DNA of 64,000 bases. Origin: Trichoplax sp. H2. Its lineage: Eukaryota > Placozoa > Uniplacotomia > Trichoplacea. How positions within the stretch are numbered: position 1 is the stretch's first letter; every line of letters starts with the position of its first letter. The notes beneath the pieces are model-generated. The model saw only the letters and a list, made by a program, of their open reading frames with translations, was not told where the DNA came from and did not search any database. A program made the position numbers and the translations under genes. The stretch lies in contig NOWV01000004.1 in assembly GCA_003344405.1 (NCBI GenBank), positions 1,240,001 through 1,304,000 on the forward strand. Reading direction: 5' to 3'. Below are positions 37,632 through 51,203 of the stretch, piece by piece.

Positions 37632-39383
37632 CACAAGTTGGAATGGCATATCACCTATGATTATTTACGTAATGCAGTCTCGTTTGCGAACCGAGTAACT
37701 GCTTCACTGTGATAATTACTATCGAAAATTTTAAATTCGTATATAAATATAGTTATAATCCACTCTTACTGACACAACTATCGCATTTCTTTGCTTATAC
37801 GGGCATTAGCAGTATTGCAACAGGTACGTAAAATCTCAGATATTAACCTAATTAGTAAGTACGATATCGTAATACGTTTCATGTAGATAAATAACAAACA
37901 ATATATTTAATAAATAATATGTACTTGCGACCTAACGCGACATGATCAAAGATACAATTGTACACTTAGCAGAAGATTTGCTGGAATTCGTAACCGATGA
38001 ACAAACGCTTAAAATTTTACTATCCCTATCGCTGATAATAACGGATAACGAAGCCCGTTAACTTTTTGCTGTATTGATATTAATCTGACGTATACCATTT
38101 ATTTTAAATCGTTCATTGAAACCACTTTGTACTACAACTGAGTATTTCTTGACATAAAAATTATATAATGATTGGCTGTAACTGCAGATATACAGCAATA
38201 CGTTTTACTAAAAAATATGATGGCTCCATCTTTTTTTTTGAATAAGATTGGACCATTGATAGCTGATCACTCACAGTTTTAAAAAAGTGTAATACTTAAA
38301 ATACCTAATATCTTGTTATGAACGAACACTCAATAGTGAGAATTATAAAAGCCTATATCTAATGAATTATAACGGAAAATGATTGTCGTGGCTATAAGTA
38401 ACTTCATTAAGTACTTTTTTAATTTCACGCGCGCTAATTTTATACGTCAGTAGATTACCTGAGAATAGCACTGACTCTAATTTTTCAATTTTTACGCGTA
38501 TAGCAATCTATTTATTTTATATAACAATACATATCAAATATTATAGGGTAAGATTAAAGTGATGTGCAGTGATATGACATGCCTTTCCCAATGCAGAGTA
38601 TCTTCAATTTTGGATATCTGTTTTGCTGCGCACCACATATACGAACATGGTCTTAACCTAGCAATACTAAATCCATTTGCACTGTGTTGTATCATTATTT
38701 TACTGTAGCTACAAACATAATTCGTAACATAACGTGGTTACTGACTATATACTAATTGACAATCAACTAATTCTGTTGTTAATCTATTTATTGGTGAAAA
38801 TATCTGTATCTTGTCTAAACCATGTTACTACTGACGACCACGTCTCATTCGACGAGTAAAAAAGTATCAGACTTATTTTTTCTTTCTAAGTTTATTTATA
38901 ATAGATTTTATAAATTTTTTTATTTGCTAGTCTAATTAAATGAATGACTCAGACGTAAGAAAAGCATTTTTCGTATTATTACCATAAATGCACAGCACAT
39001 ATTACGATATATAAATTCGTATAAATATCTGTATGCTAATAAGGACTCTCTTGAATGTATACATCTCTAAATTATATATTATAATTGCTACGTATTTGCA
39101 ACAATAAACTAATAGAAAGACTAAATTTTTTGTATGTCTCTGTGTTATAGAATGATGAAAATAGAATATCTCTAAATTTAAATGGAAAGTAGTGCAGCTT
39201 GGTTAAACTATATCATCAATATCACTGTTATAATCTCTTGGATGAATTGATTGGCAAATCCTGATTTGTGTAATTCTTTCTATAACCACGATTTAGTTAA
39301 AGCATTGATATCAATGTAATTAGTACGCATTAATAGTACCGAATCTATTCGAATCGGTAGCTCGTTGATAATGGTGTTGAGGG

Positions 39384-39395
39384 ACCCCCGGGGGT
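39384..39395. repeat. GC palindrome ACCCCCGGGGGT
   Basis: A perfect 12-bp palindrome with ten consecutive G/C bases in a very AT-rich region between Snail and Scratch. Confidence 0.6.
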
Positions 39396-40419
39396 TAATC
39401 AGGAACAGGCTCCGAACTGCTATTCGCCAGAAAATATACTAAAAATGCGTCATATACGCGTAGGTGATATCTAATGACTCTTGACGATTACAAAATGGTC
39501 CTAAACGTTGTTTCATAATATAAAAAAGTAGATAACGAACTACTTGTATTCTCATATATTGAAATGCGGCGATTAAGTGAACTATGAAAAGTCTTCAATT
39601 GATTATCAGATATCTGTGTATAGTACTGTTTGTACATGTATAGTAATCTACAGGTTAAAGATAACCTACCGATAGTATGCTAATATAATCAATGCTCAGA
39701 AATTAATCATAGATTAATAAATTTTCAATTACGTTTCATGAGATATAGGAACATTTAAGAGCTGTGATTCGTCTATAGGACTATGTAGTGTTTTCGTGCG
39801 ATGAGAATAAATTTAACTTTAGTCAAGATTAGAATATGAATTTCCATATGATTTTGACTCAATTTATGCATATCATTTAAATAAGGAAAGAATAGTTATG
39901 CTATAAATTGTTAAAAATCAAAATAAGGCCAAAATTTGAAGGTGGGCAATTATTCCGATCTCATATGATAGACAGCAGAACTTATAGAGGATTGGTAAAC
40001 AAAATCTTGATTTATATTACTTTTTTGCTGTTATTCATTGTATCAAATAGTCTTTTACTGGAAACGCAAGTTTGTGGTTCAGTGAATTATTTTCTCTTAC
40101 TTGCATTACGCTTGCAAGATACATCGCTGACGCAACATAGGAAACTGGCTATAACGGTAACATATGATTACATTACACTATGATAGGATGGTGATTTGAT
40201 AACAGATTAGCAATTCATAAAAAATCTTTTTAATGGATTAAGTATTCGATTTAACTTGTTAACAACCTTGGAGTTCCTTCTGTATGTAGGCTACTTTATT
40301 ATTCAGTGGCGTAATTATATGAAACACTTCAATTAAATATTTTTTATTATCTGCTTTTAGGCGTATAATATCATCAATGATATCTACCTAACAGCGCGCC
40401 ATACTACGGTACTTTACTG

Positions 40420-40442
40420 ATATACTGTACAGTATACTGTAG
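40420..40442. repeat. TACTGTAC-type palindrome
   Basis: ATACTGTACAGTATACTGTA, a single short perfect palindrome with an appended half, the only clear instance between Snail and Scratch. Confidence 0.6.
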
Positions 40443-43400
40443 TATTATCATGATTACGATCGTAAAGCGACTATGTACTGTAAGTTCTTGTTTGTTTTTT
40501 TATTATAAAGTACTTGTTAGTATTGAATCTTGGATAAATGATTAAATGATGGCGAGAGGAGCAATCGAATGCCTACTAAATTCTCAATGTGCAACATCGC
40601 GCTAATATAGATACCTTTGATTATATAGCTAGCTTTAATGGTCCTCCAAGCTTTATCCTCTACTGATATCAGTTTGACCACATTTTCAGTATAAAATTTA
40701 ACATAAAAGAACAATAAGGGAACGCACGTAATTTATTAATAAGCCTGGTTGCATGAATTATTACCGTAGAGTACTACACTATATTCATTTAATAGAGTAA
40801 AATGATATCAATAATATTCTAAAGAAGAATATCGCTCTATATTATGAAAATAATGAAAATGAAATGAGAGTAAAATTTTTTATTAGTTTATGCTCTAATG
40901 AAGATGCAAAATGAAGTACATGCTATTACAAGATCTAGTTGATTGGCTAACAAAATTACTTAGGATTGTAGTAAAATTTTAATGGCATGTATAATTATCA
41001 GATAAAGTTTCTATACGGATAATATTTAAATGCTAAATGAATATTACTTCTTTTTGCTAGCATGAAGTATTCTACTTCCTAGATTTGCTAAGATAATTCC
41101 TTATGCAATAGAGATCATACAAATGTGTACGAACGTTGACGATATTCTCTGATATTGTTGGAATCTATAAAGATACAGGCAGATTGAAACCAACAAATAA
41201 TAGGCCGTAAATACTGTGAAAAGATAGCTTTGATTACAAGATAAAGACTTCAGGCTAAGACCTGAAATAACCATTTACTAAAACTGTATGAAAAGGAAAA
41301 TATAACACGGAATGAATGGCTAATAATTTTTAAACAAAAAATTCTGTTTTTAGGTAAATACTCTCATAATCTTTACATATTTTTCTTGAATTGTTCAAAA
41401 AGTATTCTAACTAAATAAAAGTTGTTCACAACAATAATAGTAAAAGCGTCAGTGTATATTAAATTTAACAATAGATTATAAAAGAATCCGTAGAAAACAT
41501 ATGCAATTCTGTCGAAAAATGTACATCAGGTATGTTTTGAAAGTGGCATTTAACATTATTGTAGTATTGTGTATAGAATAACTAGCTATCAAATAACCAA
41601 GGCTGCGATCAATTTATAAATGGCAAAAAATTTTTCGACTCTAACAAAAGATTTACTGTGCTATTTATAGAATCCAATCACTCCAATCTTTTTCATCGTT
41701 CACTTTGTATCTATTGTCTGGGCCTTTTTGCCATCTTTAAGACGATTTTGGCATTTTCTTTTCATTAACTCGATAAAATCCAGCTACGGTTCAATTAAAT
41801 AAGGAGTTAATTGTTGGTTGTATTTAATTGACCCAGTTCATAGAGTTTTTTATCCTGTAAAAATTGAATGAGAAGCTAAAAAATAGGACAATGAACAAAG
41901 AATACAATTTCAAATATCCTACTTTGAAGCACTTTCTCTTTTATTATTACGCTCTATTTTTTAAGGGTTTACATACCAGATCATACACTATTGGATTCAT
42001 GGAAATTATGGATAGACATCATAACTATGATAAAATAGGTTGAATGATGCTACGTATTTAAAAAATGGTATTCATTATAGTTAATGAAAGTTTATTTAGT
42101 CCTTGATACTACTCATTCATTCATACGATCAACTCTACCTTCTCTTCAAATCTGTTTACTGAATTTCAGCAACTTCTGTCTTTTACCCAAACACGAGAAA
42201 AATGATTTCCTTAACAAGTCGTCGAAAATCTTATTCATTTTAGATCGTTAAAGTTTCTTTTTAAAAGTCAACAGGTGTTGAGTCTCTCCATTCAAATCCT
42301 GATGACATCCCACTTCATCAGCGATGGCACTGGTAGACATAATACTATGATCAGCAAAAGAGAAAAAGATCGACTTAAAAATGAAACAATACCTTAGTTA
42401 CGTCATGAAATATTACTATAAAGAATAACATACAGACAGTGGAAATCGAGTAAATATTGTATTGCCATACAAAATTGGATTATGTTCTTCCAATCAAGTT
42501 GTCGTTGAACGATAGTACAGAAAAATTACTCTGAATTTTCATTTATCATCCTGGCTAACTATTGTTCGACAAAGTTTTTGTTTTAGTGAATAAGTAATGT
42601 GGATATACCTTGAATAATTTCACTAAATTCATTCTATTAGCATTTACCACGTCATTTATGTCTAGGTATTAAAACAAAAATTTCTTTTCCATAGGGGTAT
42701 ACGCTATATCTACTTTGTGAATGACTAGCGTCTCATTTAGGCAATATAAAATCATTTCTTACTACGACATTACTAGAAAGAATATACTAGTAGAGTAGAA
42801 AACTTAATGTATAATAGGTTAGGAACGAATATTGAAATAGCAGTATCTAAAGGTACCTGTTTCAAGTGAAATCTTTTAATTTTGTTATTTTCGAAGAAGA
42901 AAATAGAAATTTAAAGCGAATCTAGGTAAGTTTGATTAAATTTATAGCCTCTATTCGTTTACTATAATTACCTTGGTCTACTACCGTGCCGGGCAGTTAC
43001 CTGAAATTCGTTGTCTTGAATTTGTGATCGATCTGATGCTACTGTACTTCGTTGATATCATCAGGAGTAAGCTAGTAACTGGCATTAGGGATTGCTGTAC
43101 TCTTGTATTAGCCTGATCTACGTCATGACTATAACGCTCATACAAGTAGTGTCAATGATAATGAAATGATCAAGCTGTTCCTTTTATTCACTTTCTTATT
43201 TAAAGAAGAGAAAATTTTATTCTCTGCTGTATACATTTTTGGCTCGCATTTTTGAAGCAAAAATTTTGTTTTTGTAAATAATGTTAATTTAGATTCTTAA
43301 GTTCTTCTAACTTTGTCCATATATGCCCTTTTTGATCATGTGAATTTAAGCAGTATTGAGAGACCATTTTGTATTATTCAATAATTCATTCTTTCCGACT

Positions 43401-43638
43401 GGTCGTCAACTGAATGCATCGATTTCCTTAACATCTGCCTTTTGTATTAGTATATCAAGCAATTTAATATAGATATTATAAAAAAAACTGCACCGATACT
43501 GCACTTTTTTTCAAGAATTTTCATTTTATCGTTTTCCTACAATATCGACAGGTCGCAACCTTTGATTCAAACCGCAACGAAAGTACGGTAGATAATTTTT
43601 CCAAACGATCAATTCCTTCTCTTAATCTCAATAAAATA

Positions 43639-45109
43639 ATGCCAAAGGTATTCTTGATCAAGAAGAGAAAGCTACATTATCCTTACTGTTCTGTACGTTC
43701 GGAGAAATACAACCATGATAAACACTGGGGAACTGCCATTTCAACCAAAACAGGTGATCATTTTTATTTTTATACTTTTACACGTTTTCTTTCTGTCGAT
43801 TTAATGATTTTCATGTAACTGACATATAACTATCCTTTTACTGATACAGTAGTCTGTCTTGTGACTCGTCATAAATTTTAAGCTTCTTTTTGCTAATTTT
43901 AGTAACATCTACAACTTACGCTGTATTAATTTTTCATCTATAAGCTATCTTTGCCAGTAACTTTATTTTTCCTTAAGTTCCTTTCAATCTTATTTCAAAT
44001 ATGCAGTGATCTGGTAGTTCTCTCCTCAGTTGTTCTAGAACTTAGCGTAATTTTTTGCTTTTTTTACGTGAGTTTAAATTTCGTTCTTCTCACAGCCTGA
44101 ATCTCCAATTATTCTGACATTTATTAACTCTATCTTGCTATTTCCTTTTCCTTTAATCGGATCTGATATCTCCTTAGACAATTGCAAGGTTGACGACTAT
44201 GACACAAATGAAAAAATTAAAATAGCTTGCGCTAACGGGAGTAAAGGGCACATTGAAGTTAGGACTGGCTTCATTGCGAAAAATACCAATCGATCGGTAG
44301 CTAACAATATCGACATTAATTCACGACAATCGTTGGATTACAATAACGTCGTTGAAGAGAAAAATCGCGGACAAGCATTTACTGAAAAAATCATTAAACC
44401 GTCAAGTAAACAATATAATATTGAAAGTCCTAAGAAACATCAAACAGATTTTACAAAACTTAGTCGAAGCTTAAAAGTTGCCAACGGTGCATCATTTCCA
44501 ATACGGGAATGTGTAACGGCAGATACATTTCAAGTTAAAAATGGTCAATGTAACGCTAACAGCAATGACGATACCGAGAACAATAATTATTCTCATAATA
44601 ACGCAAACAGTAGTAATGGCAAGAAATCTCGCTATACATGCGCTGAATGTGGCAAGCAGTATGCCACCTCATCCAATTTATCTCGTCATAAGCAAACTCA
44701 TCGTAGCTTAGATGGCCAGTTGGCACGACGATGTAAGTATTGTGATAAAGCTTATGTTTCTATGCCGGCTTTAGCTATGCACGTTTTGACACATGAGCTT
44801 GCCCATAAATGTAATATATGTGGTAAAGCGTTTAGCCGTTCATGGCTGTTACAAGGGCATATGAGAAGTCACACTGGTGAAAAGCCATATGCGTGTGCTA
44901 CTTGTAACAAGCGTTTCGCCGATCGATCTAATCTAAGGGCTCATATGCAGACTCATTCTTCCGTAAAATCCTTCCAGTGTAAAAATTGTGGTAAATCCTT
45001 CGCTCTTAAGTCATATCTAAATAAACATGCTGAATCAGGTTGTTGTAAAAATCGTGGTCATCGAAAAGAGAAAGGTGATTTACATGAGCTTAGCAACAGT
45101 AGTGAATAA
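43639..45109 (+). CDS. scratch: Scratch-family zinc-finger transcriptional repressor
   Basis: Two exons. Exon 1 (43639-43753) starts MPKVFLIKKRK, a SNAG motif, and stops in phase 1 at a GTGATC donor. Exon 2 starts at 44178 after CTCCTTAG and ends with TAA at 45109, giving about 348 residues. A 150-residue Asn/Ser-rich linker precedes five fingers: [80 protein letters not shown] and CKNCGKSFALKSYLNKH (last finger C2HC). TSSNLSRHKQTHRSLD and FALKSYLNKH are diagnostic for Scratch. Scratch proteins repress E-box genes, often in neurons of animals that have them. Same orientation, intron position and phase as Snail upstream. Confidence 0.95.
43754..44177 (+). other. Scratch intron 1
   Basis: A 424-bp intron from GTGATC to TTAG. 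The open frame continues upstream of the acceptor to 44135, which creates a misleading Met in the intron; joining the exons restores the codon for Asp across the junction. Confidence 0.85.
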
Positions 45110-48100
45110 TCAACAATCGAATAAATTTTAGCGAATTGCTTACTTAAGAAATGTGGCTGGTATATCTCCGACTAATAAGAAAATTATCATAACTTATATA
45201 AACAGCAAGCAAAGAAAATTGACGAATCCCTAAAACAGATGTATTATGCAAAGATCGAAATATGAATGTGATTTATATCAAAGTTTAGATCCATAAATAA
45301 CGTATAATAATATGCTAGGCAAATCAAACAACCAGATTTGCAAGGAAAATAGAGCATTGTATATCTTATGTTGTATAAACCAGTTTTGAAATAAATGATT
45401 ATAGAGAGTGAAAGCTTCTAATAGGTTGCATAGGTAAGATCTGTTCGTTATTATCGATAACTATAGTTACTTCAGTATACAATAATATAATCATAAGCGA
45501 GTATAATATTACTGTTGTATTCGTATACGAAAGGCATGTATCCTACTTTATCCAAATCGATGTAAACGATATTAATATTCGATAACATATCGTATAATGT
45601 TGTAGGATATCGCGGTGAAAATATGAATTAATTGTAACATTCGATATGACGACTGTATTAAGTTCATGGCACTCGTAATACTATTCTAGAAATGAAAGTA
45701 GAATCATGATCCTTATTTGCTTGCAAGTTTTGCGTATATTATTATTACGTGAATGTTAGCTTGCAGTAGCTATGGTGGTAAACACTGTTCCCTATTAGGA
45801 GTTCTTGTCAGTCCTTATTTCTTTATGTAAGTAGGAGCATTCGAATACTAACGTCAGTTGCTATACTCAATTAATTTATTGATTAATTGAAGATATTATC
45901 ATACTTTCATAGCTTTTCCTTAAAGATAATTTTATACATTTTCACTGCTTTATAACTGACTATAATATATTTATAAACTATCTGCTCTATTATTACATGA
46001 AGATAAACGAAGAAATTTTCTATGTTAAATGTATTTGATGTGATATATCCATCGTTATAAATATCCAGACCCTAATTTTCAGTTTAAATCTCTATGAAAT
46101 CTATACGAATTTACTAACAACCTGAAGAAATACATAATCTCTTTTAATGCCACAACGAAACTGTACAGAGATTTTGTCTTATCCTACATTTGGCAGCTAA
46201 AATGTATAGATTTATGATATGTTCAAATTTATGAAGATTGCCTCTTTGCGTAGAAAAATTATCTTGTAATAAATAGATCTAAAAATTTATGTAGTATAAT
46301 CACGAATATCTGCTTTCATGGATAATGTGAAAGTCCAAGGCTACATACATTAATTGCTTAATTATTATTGGCAACTTCTTCGCTCTATTCGATATATCAT
46401 CGCCGATATACAATTATGCCGTGCTGTTATAATAAAATTTCATGCCGTAAGTTTCAAATTTCAGTTTATACGTATAACTCTAAGCTTAATGCGGATACGA
46501 TACTATAAATACTAAATACTGATATCGCCAAATAGAAAATTACATTACTATAATTCGTGGATATTGAAATTTACAGAATTTCATGACTACAGGTTGCAAC
46601 CATCTGTTCACGATTCAAGTTTTGCTTCGAATTTGTAGTGCTCATTAATATCTCATGAAAAATTCTTCAGAACAAATTTCAATTGTTGTGTTGTTCTAAT
46701 AATATTTTACATCTGCTTTGGCACAATATCGCGTCATAACTTGAAGCAGTGACATTTTTATAGTCTCCATTATTCTTAGCAATTATAGTCAGTTATTATA
46801 TTTGAACCCCGAATATGCATTATACGGCATTCGTATGCATTAATTAATTATGTATTGTATACAGTGATGCATACCGAATCGACAATTTTAATTTTAAATT
46901 TTATTTTAAAGTCAGGTAGTACAATATGCGAGTAGTATACCATTTATAGTGTTTACTTGGTCAATGCACCTGTCGGTTAATTTACATGAGTAGAATAGCA
47001 ATGATACGGTAACCTTTGTGAAAATTGTATTATGTCGAATGAAATGGTATAGACTATGTAGTCTTTTGATAATATGATTATTGTTAATAATATAATGCAT
47101 AGGACATACACTGAAAAGGGCTCACGTGCCATGGGTAAATTTTTTCGTTCAAAGAATGTTGCTTAAATCTGTCTACCGTACCAACAATTTGTCTAAACAT
47201 TTACTAGACTCTATAAATTTCACTCTGGTGCACCCACAGTACAGTAAATTACATTAGCACTACGTACTGTACATACTACATACTCGTAGTATAATGTATT
47301 CGGCACTACAAGTAAGATAGCTAAGGTAGGGACTACTAAAGAAAGAATGGCTAAGGCTTACAAAGAGAGTGCATTTCACTGGAATATACAATAAATGTTT
47401 TTTATAGAAGAGAACTAATTTTATTTTAAGAAGTATAGACAGGGATGAGGATAGTTCATGCAAACATGCGTGTAGAAGGCAGTCATGATGATAATGAATT
47501 ATATGTTAGGTTCAGATCTGCAACTTCGTATTCAGACTTACTTCCTTATATCCAATTTCGGGAATTGACTACAACTTATGTTTATACGTATGTATGATGT
47601 TATGTGCCCGGTACAAGTATTTATATGGTACAATAATCTTAGGGTATTTATCCATGGACTATTCAATGTTTCTCGGGAATATTTAGTAGTTCATATCCTA
47701 TCTGAGTCACGGGTACAATTACTATAACAACGAAATGTGTTGTTGGAATTATTTGAAATTATTATTCATAGTAGAAAAAATATAGATTTCGAAATTTCGC
47801 TTCGATGATGTTCTGTGACTTTTTTAGGTGCTATTCATGCAATAATCACTATATTTAACTGCAGCGGTAGTATACAGATTTAGCACAGTATGGTATAGGC
47901 TAGAGTCCCGATGCTGAGGCCTACAGAATAAGTCTTTTTCAGATATGACCTGCAAATGAACCATTACAACCATACCCGTCAAACAGTCTTTGCATCTAGT
48001 AATGAAAATTAAAGAGTGATAACAACATGGTAGTCTTCTAGAAGTAAACCAATTACTGATCAATGATACAAGGTTATAAGAGTATTTTTAAGTAAAATGT

Positions 48101-49868
48101 TGCCGTAAATTAAGTAAAGTCCCTTAAAATAACGAAGCAGATATATGAGAAATCACTATCACTTTTTAGTTTCCGACCAATCCAACTAATATAGTCGGTT
48201 CGTTGCTAGGCGTAGCCTTTATCTGAAAAAGGTTTTATATACTACAGAACGAAGTACAGAATGTCTGACAGGTCTTTGTTCTCTGGAGTCCTCTGCATGT
48301 GAATAAAACTTTGTGTCAATGCTATTTTAACAATGCAGTAACTCTAGCTGTGCTAATTAGCGATACTAAAAGAAAAAGTTTTGAATAGTCGTTCGTACCG
48401 ACTGTAAGTCGTAAGACCTTTGAGAGAGAGACCGTTCTTCGCATAGTTGTAGTCACTACGTTACCAAGTTAGCTAAGGCATAGTAGAAATAATAATTACC
48501 ACATAAAATATAGCCTATTTTATAGGATTTTAAGAGTGATTAAATTTAGAAAAAATCTATCGATACAGACTTTTCTAATGCGGGATCAAAACTATCTTGC
48601 AGCAACAACGTTCCAGCGGCTACAAAGTGAATCCCACTACTCTGTATCGTTAGTAAACGCTAGGTCTATTGTCTCCGAGTAGACTCCAACGCTATAGTCC
48701 AATAACTTAATTGCTCAGCACATTCCACGATAGCTGTTAAGTAGTACAAGCAAGGAGCTTCACTGATACTGTATACTGTATTACCGTATTTTTTTATGAT
48801 ACTGGTAAATTTTTACCATTCTTAGAGATGACAGGGTACTGAAAACATTTTCAAATTTGTGTAGTTACCATAGTATAATATTTTCAACATTATAATACTG
48901 TATATTGCAATTATATCAGTGCAATAATCTTTGTAAATCTAGATAAATATGGTTAATATAGACACACATGCATAAATTTACGAATTTCATCCGGTCTGGG
49001 AAATCTAATATGGTTATTCTGTTGGATTCAGTTAGCAATGAAATTTGGCTTTCTAGTTGTTGATTACTCTACCTCAATTCCTCTTTTTAGGACGAGATAG
49101 TGCAAAATTTATGTACTGTATATCTTTCCAACTCTACGCATTGATAATCCATCTAGTATACTGTATATAAGCGTATATAATATCATTAGTAAATTTGCCG
49201 TATTTTATCAGTGTAATTGTCTGTTTATGATAGCAATTCCAAAGCTCAACTTGACTACATTTCCCCATTTTAAAGAAATGTCCGTAGCGCTATATGTTTT
49301 TATCGTTGTCAGAATATAATCGTATATCAAATGACAAATCGACAAGTGTAATAACTACTATTGCTTATCTTTCAATTTCACGTGATGTTGTTGATGACAG
49401 TTGATCATACAAGAGCGTAGATTTATAAGAGGATAATCTCAGGTGTAATATAATAAAGATAGCTATTGATGCAAACCTAATTTAATCAAATTCTAAGACT
49501 TTAAAATCATCATCAATCAACTAATTATTATCTACGAATTTACTCGTACAGTGCTCTAGAAATTAAAGATTAACAGGTGCAGACTTTCACATAAAAGTTA
49601 TGATGAACGAATCATATTATTTAACCTCAGATAATTTACAAAAGAATAGGCTTGTTATTAAAGTAGAATCAGCACGAAGAGAGCTTAAAGTTTTAAAGGC
49701 CATATCGTAGAAATTAAGTATTGTGTGAGTTCCAGTGCATAAATGCTGTATCTTCATTGTGCTTATTATTTACTTGCGTGTATATAGAACGATATTCTAC
49801 TGATGTCGTCTAAAATCGAAATTTACTTACTATAGATATTTGCTTAACTGTGTACCATTGTCAGCTAG
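45110..49868. other. 4.8-kb intergenic region
   Basis: AT-rich. A small TACTGTAC cluster lies at about 47236-47275, followed near 47328 by GGGACTACTAAAGAAAG, which resembles the terminal repeat of the element at 54229-54585. The stretch at 47820-48740 is somewhat GC-richer, with short frames on the minus strand that I cannot identify. No supported gene. Confidence 0.45.
47236..47275. repeat. TACTGTAC-type repeat cluster
   Basis: CACAGTACAGTAAATTACAT followed by ACGTACTGTACATACTACAT; a weak member of the same repeat family. Confidence 0.5.
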
Positions 49869-50093
49869 CTATATATCTGTAGACAGTTTGTATTCCTTAT
49901 CCATGTACACTTGTGCGGCGTAATAATTTTCTAGAATAACACAATATCTAAGGATTTCTTTCGTTGCACTATTACCTTCGACAGTTATGTTTACTGAATT
50001 TTTTGCCTTAGTATCAAGATTCAGGAGATCTGATGCATTTAGTAATGACAATAGAAGTAAGCAATACTTTAAAATCAGTAATTTAGGTATCAT
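49869..50093 (-). CDS. Possible small secreted protein or first exon
   Basis: A 74-codon frame with an N-terminal hydrophobic stretch (MIPKLLILKYCLLLLSLLNA) that looks like a cleavable signal peptide, followed by a polar segment with an N-glycosylation site (NIT) and one Cys. It could be a short secreted protein or the first exon of a longer gene. There are no dibasic-flanked repeats of the kind expected in a neuropeptide precursor. The frame could also be chance, since AT-rich DNA often gives Leu/Ile-rich frames. No family recognised. Confidence 0.35.
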   Translation of the reverse strand: MIPKLLILKYCLLLLSLLNASDLLNLDTKAKNSVNITVEGNSATKEILRYCVILENYYAAQVYMDKEYKLSTDI

Positions 50094-51203
50094 TCTAAGG
50101 TAACGATAAGATGCTATCTAAACTCGCACATATACCGCATCTGTTCCACCGCAACAAATTTTAATTACTTTTACTGTATAATATCTTTTAAAGTACTGTA
50201 CTGCTGCGAACCTAACAATTCTTTAAACTTTTCCGAAAACTTTATCTAATCTACTTATTGAATTTCATAGCTATTCCTATTTATGTAGTGATGTCCGATA
50301 ATAGCTATCCTATCAATTTTATTAATCACACATATCTGTAACCGCATTGAAAGATAGCGGTAGTGGTAGTCATAGTAATATTTAGGCTGATAATCTTGCA
50401 AAGCACATAATCGCTATTTTATTCATGTTCGTTAGTGTAAATAACTAAAATCTAGTTTTATTGCGCAAATTGCATTCCCAGTTATATTCGAAATTTACGA
50501 TAAGATACTTAGAAAGCAACTTTCAATTATCAATGTAGGTCTGGGATACCATCCAGTTAGAGTAATTTTAAGGCTATTAGTTACTTATTAATGTAAATAA
50601 TATATCACAAATTATGAGTTGCTTCTGCTAATCATTTTCGTCTCTGCTATTATAAATTATATTCCAAGCAAACATTTCATCATCGTTAGACATGCTATAA
50701 ATGGATCACATTAACAAACAATATATATTCTAATAATGATCAGCTATTGACAAGTATGATATCTTTTACTAGTTATACAATAATACTGGTTCAGAATATA
50801 GGTTTCTTTTATTGGTATTTAAATGAATTGAGCGTAATTAGTATTCAAGGAAGGCCTACTGGTACCGGCTTCATCTATAATATTCTTACCGATAACGGTT
50901 CATAAATTATGTATCGGTATATTAATCTTATTATTCCATAATTTATAGGGAAGGGGCAGGGAATTTCTCTATTGATTAGATGATAATTCTTTCAGGAGTA
51001 ATTTTATAGTAGTATTAAGGGACTGGAAGATACTTATAAAAAGGTAGAAGGGTGTTAGGAATTTTTAAAGTAAATTAGATCATGTTAGAACTTTTCATCA
51101 AGCTAATATGGAATCTAGAGCTCTAGAGATGAGCAGAAAGAGTGAAAGAGATATATTGGCAATGTGCTATTAACTATGCTTCGTTTACTACCTTTCTACT
51201 CCG
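50094..51203. other. Intergenic, upstream of the receptor gene
   Basis: AT-rich DNA that should hold the receptor promoter and, if real, that of the small minus-strand frame. I see no repeat or further gene. One purine-rich stretch lies at about 50945-51060. Confidence 0.45.

Larger units (their letters stand above)
37632..43638. other. 6-kb intergenic region between Snail and Scratch
   Basis: Strongly AT-rich. It has one short palindrome cluster near 40420-40442, a GC palindrome at 39384-39395 and a 91-codon open frame at 39908-40183 with a hydrophobic middle and no recognisable family. Largely free of the repeat islands seen elsewhere. Probably regulatory, but no site could be assigned by eye. 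Confidence 0.45.

Noticed and set aside
39908-40183. 91-codon frame with a hydrophobic middle
   Set aside because: AT-rich composition explains the Leu/Ile run; no splice context, family or start context seen. Could be revisited with RNA data.
42280-42310. TTCAAATCC, similar to a tRNA B box
   Set aside because: No A box at the right distance and no acceptor stem.
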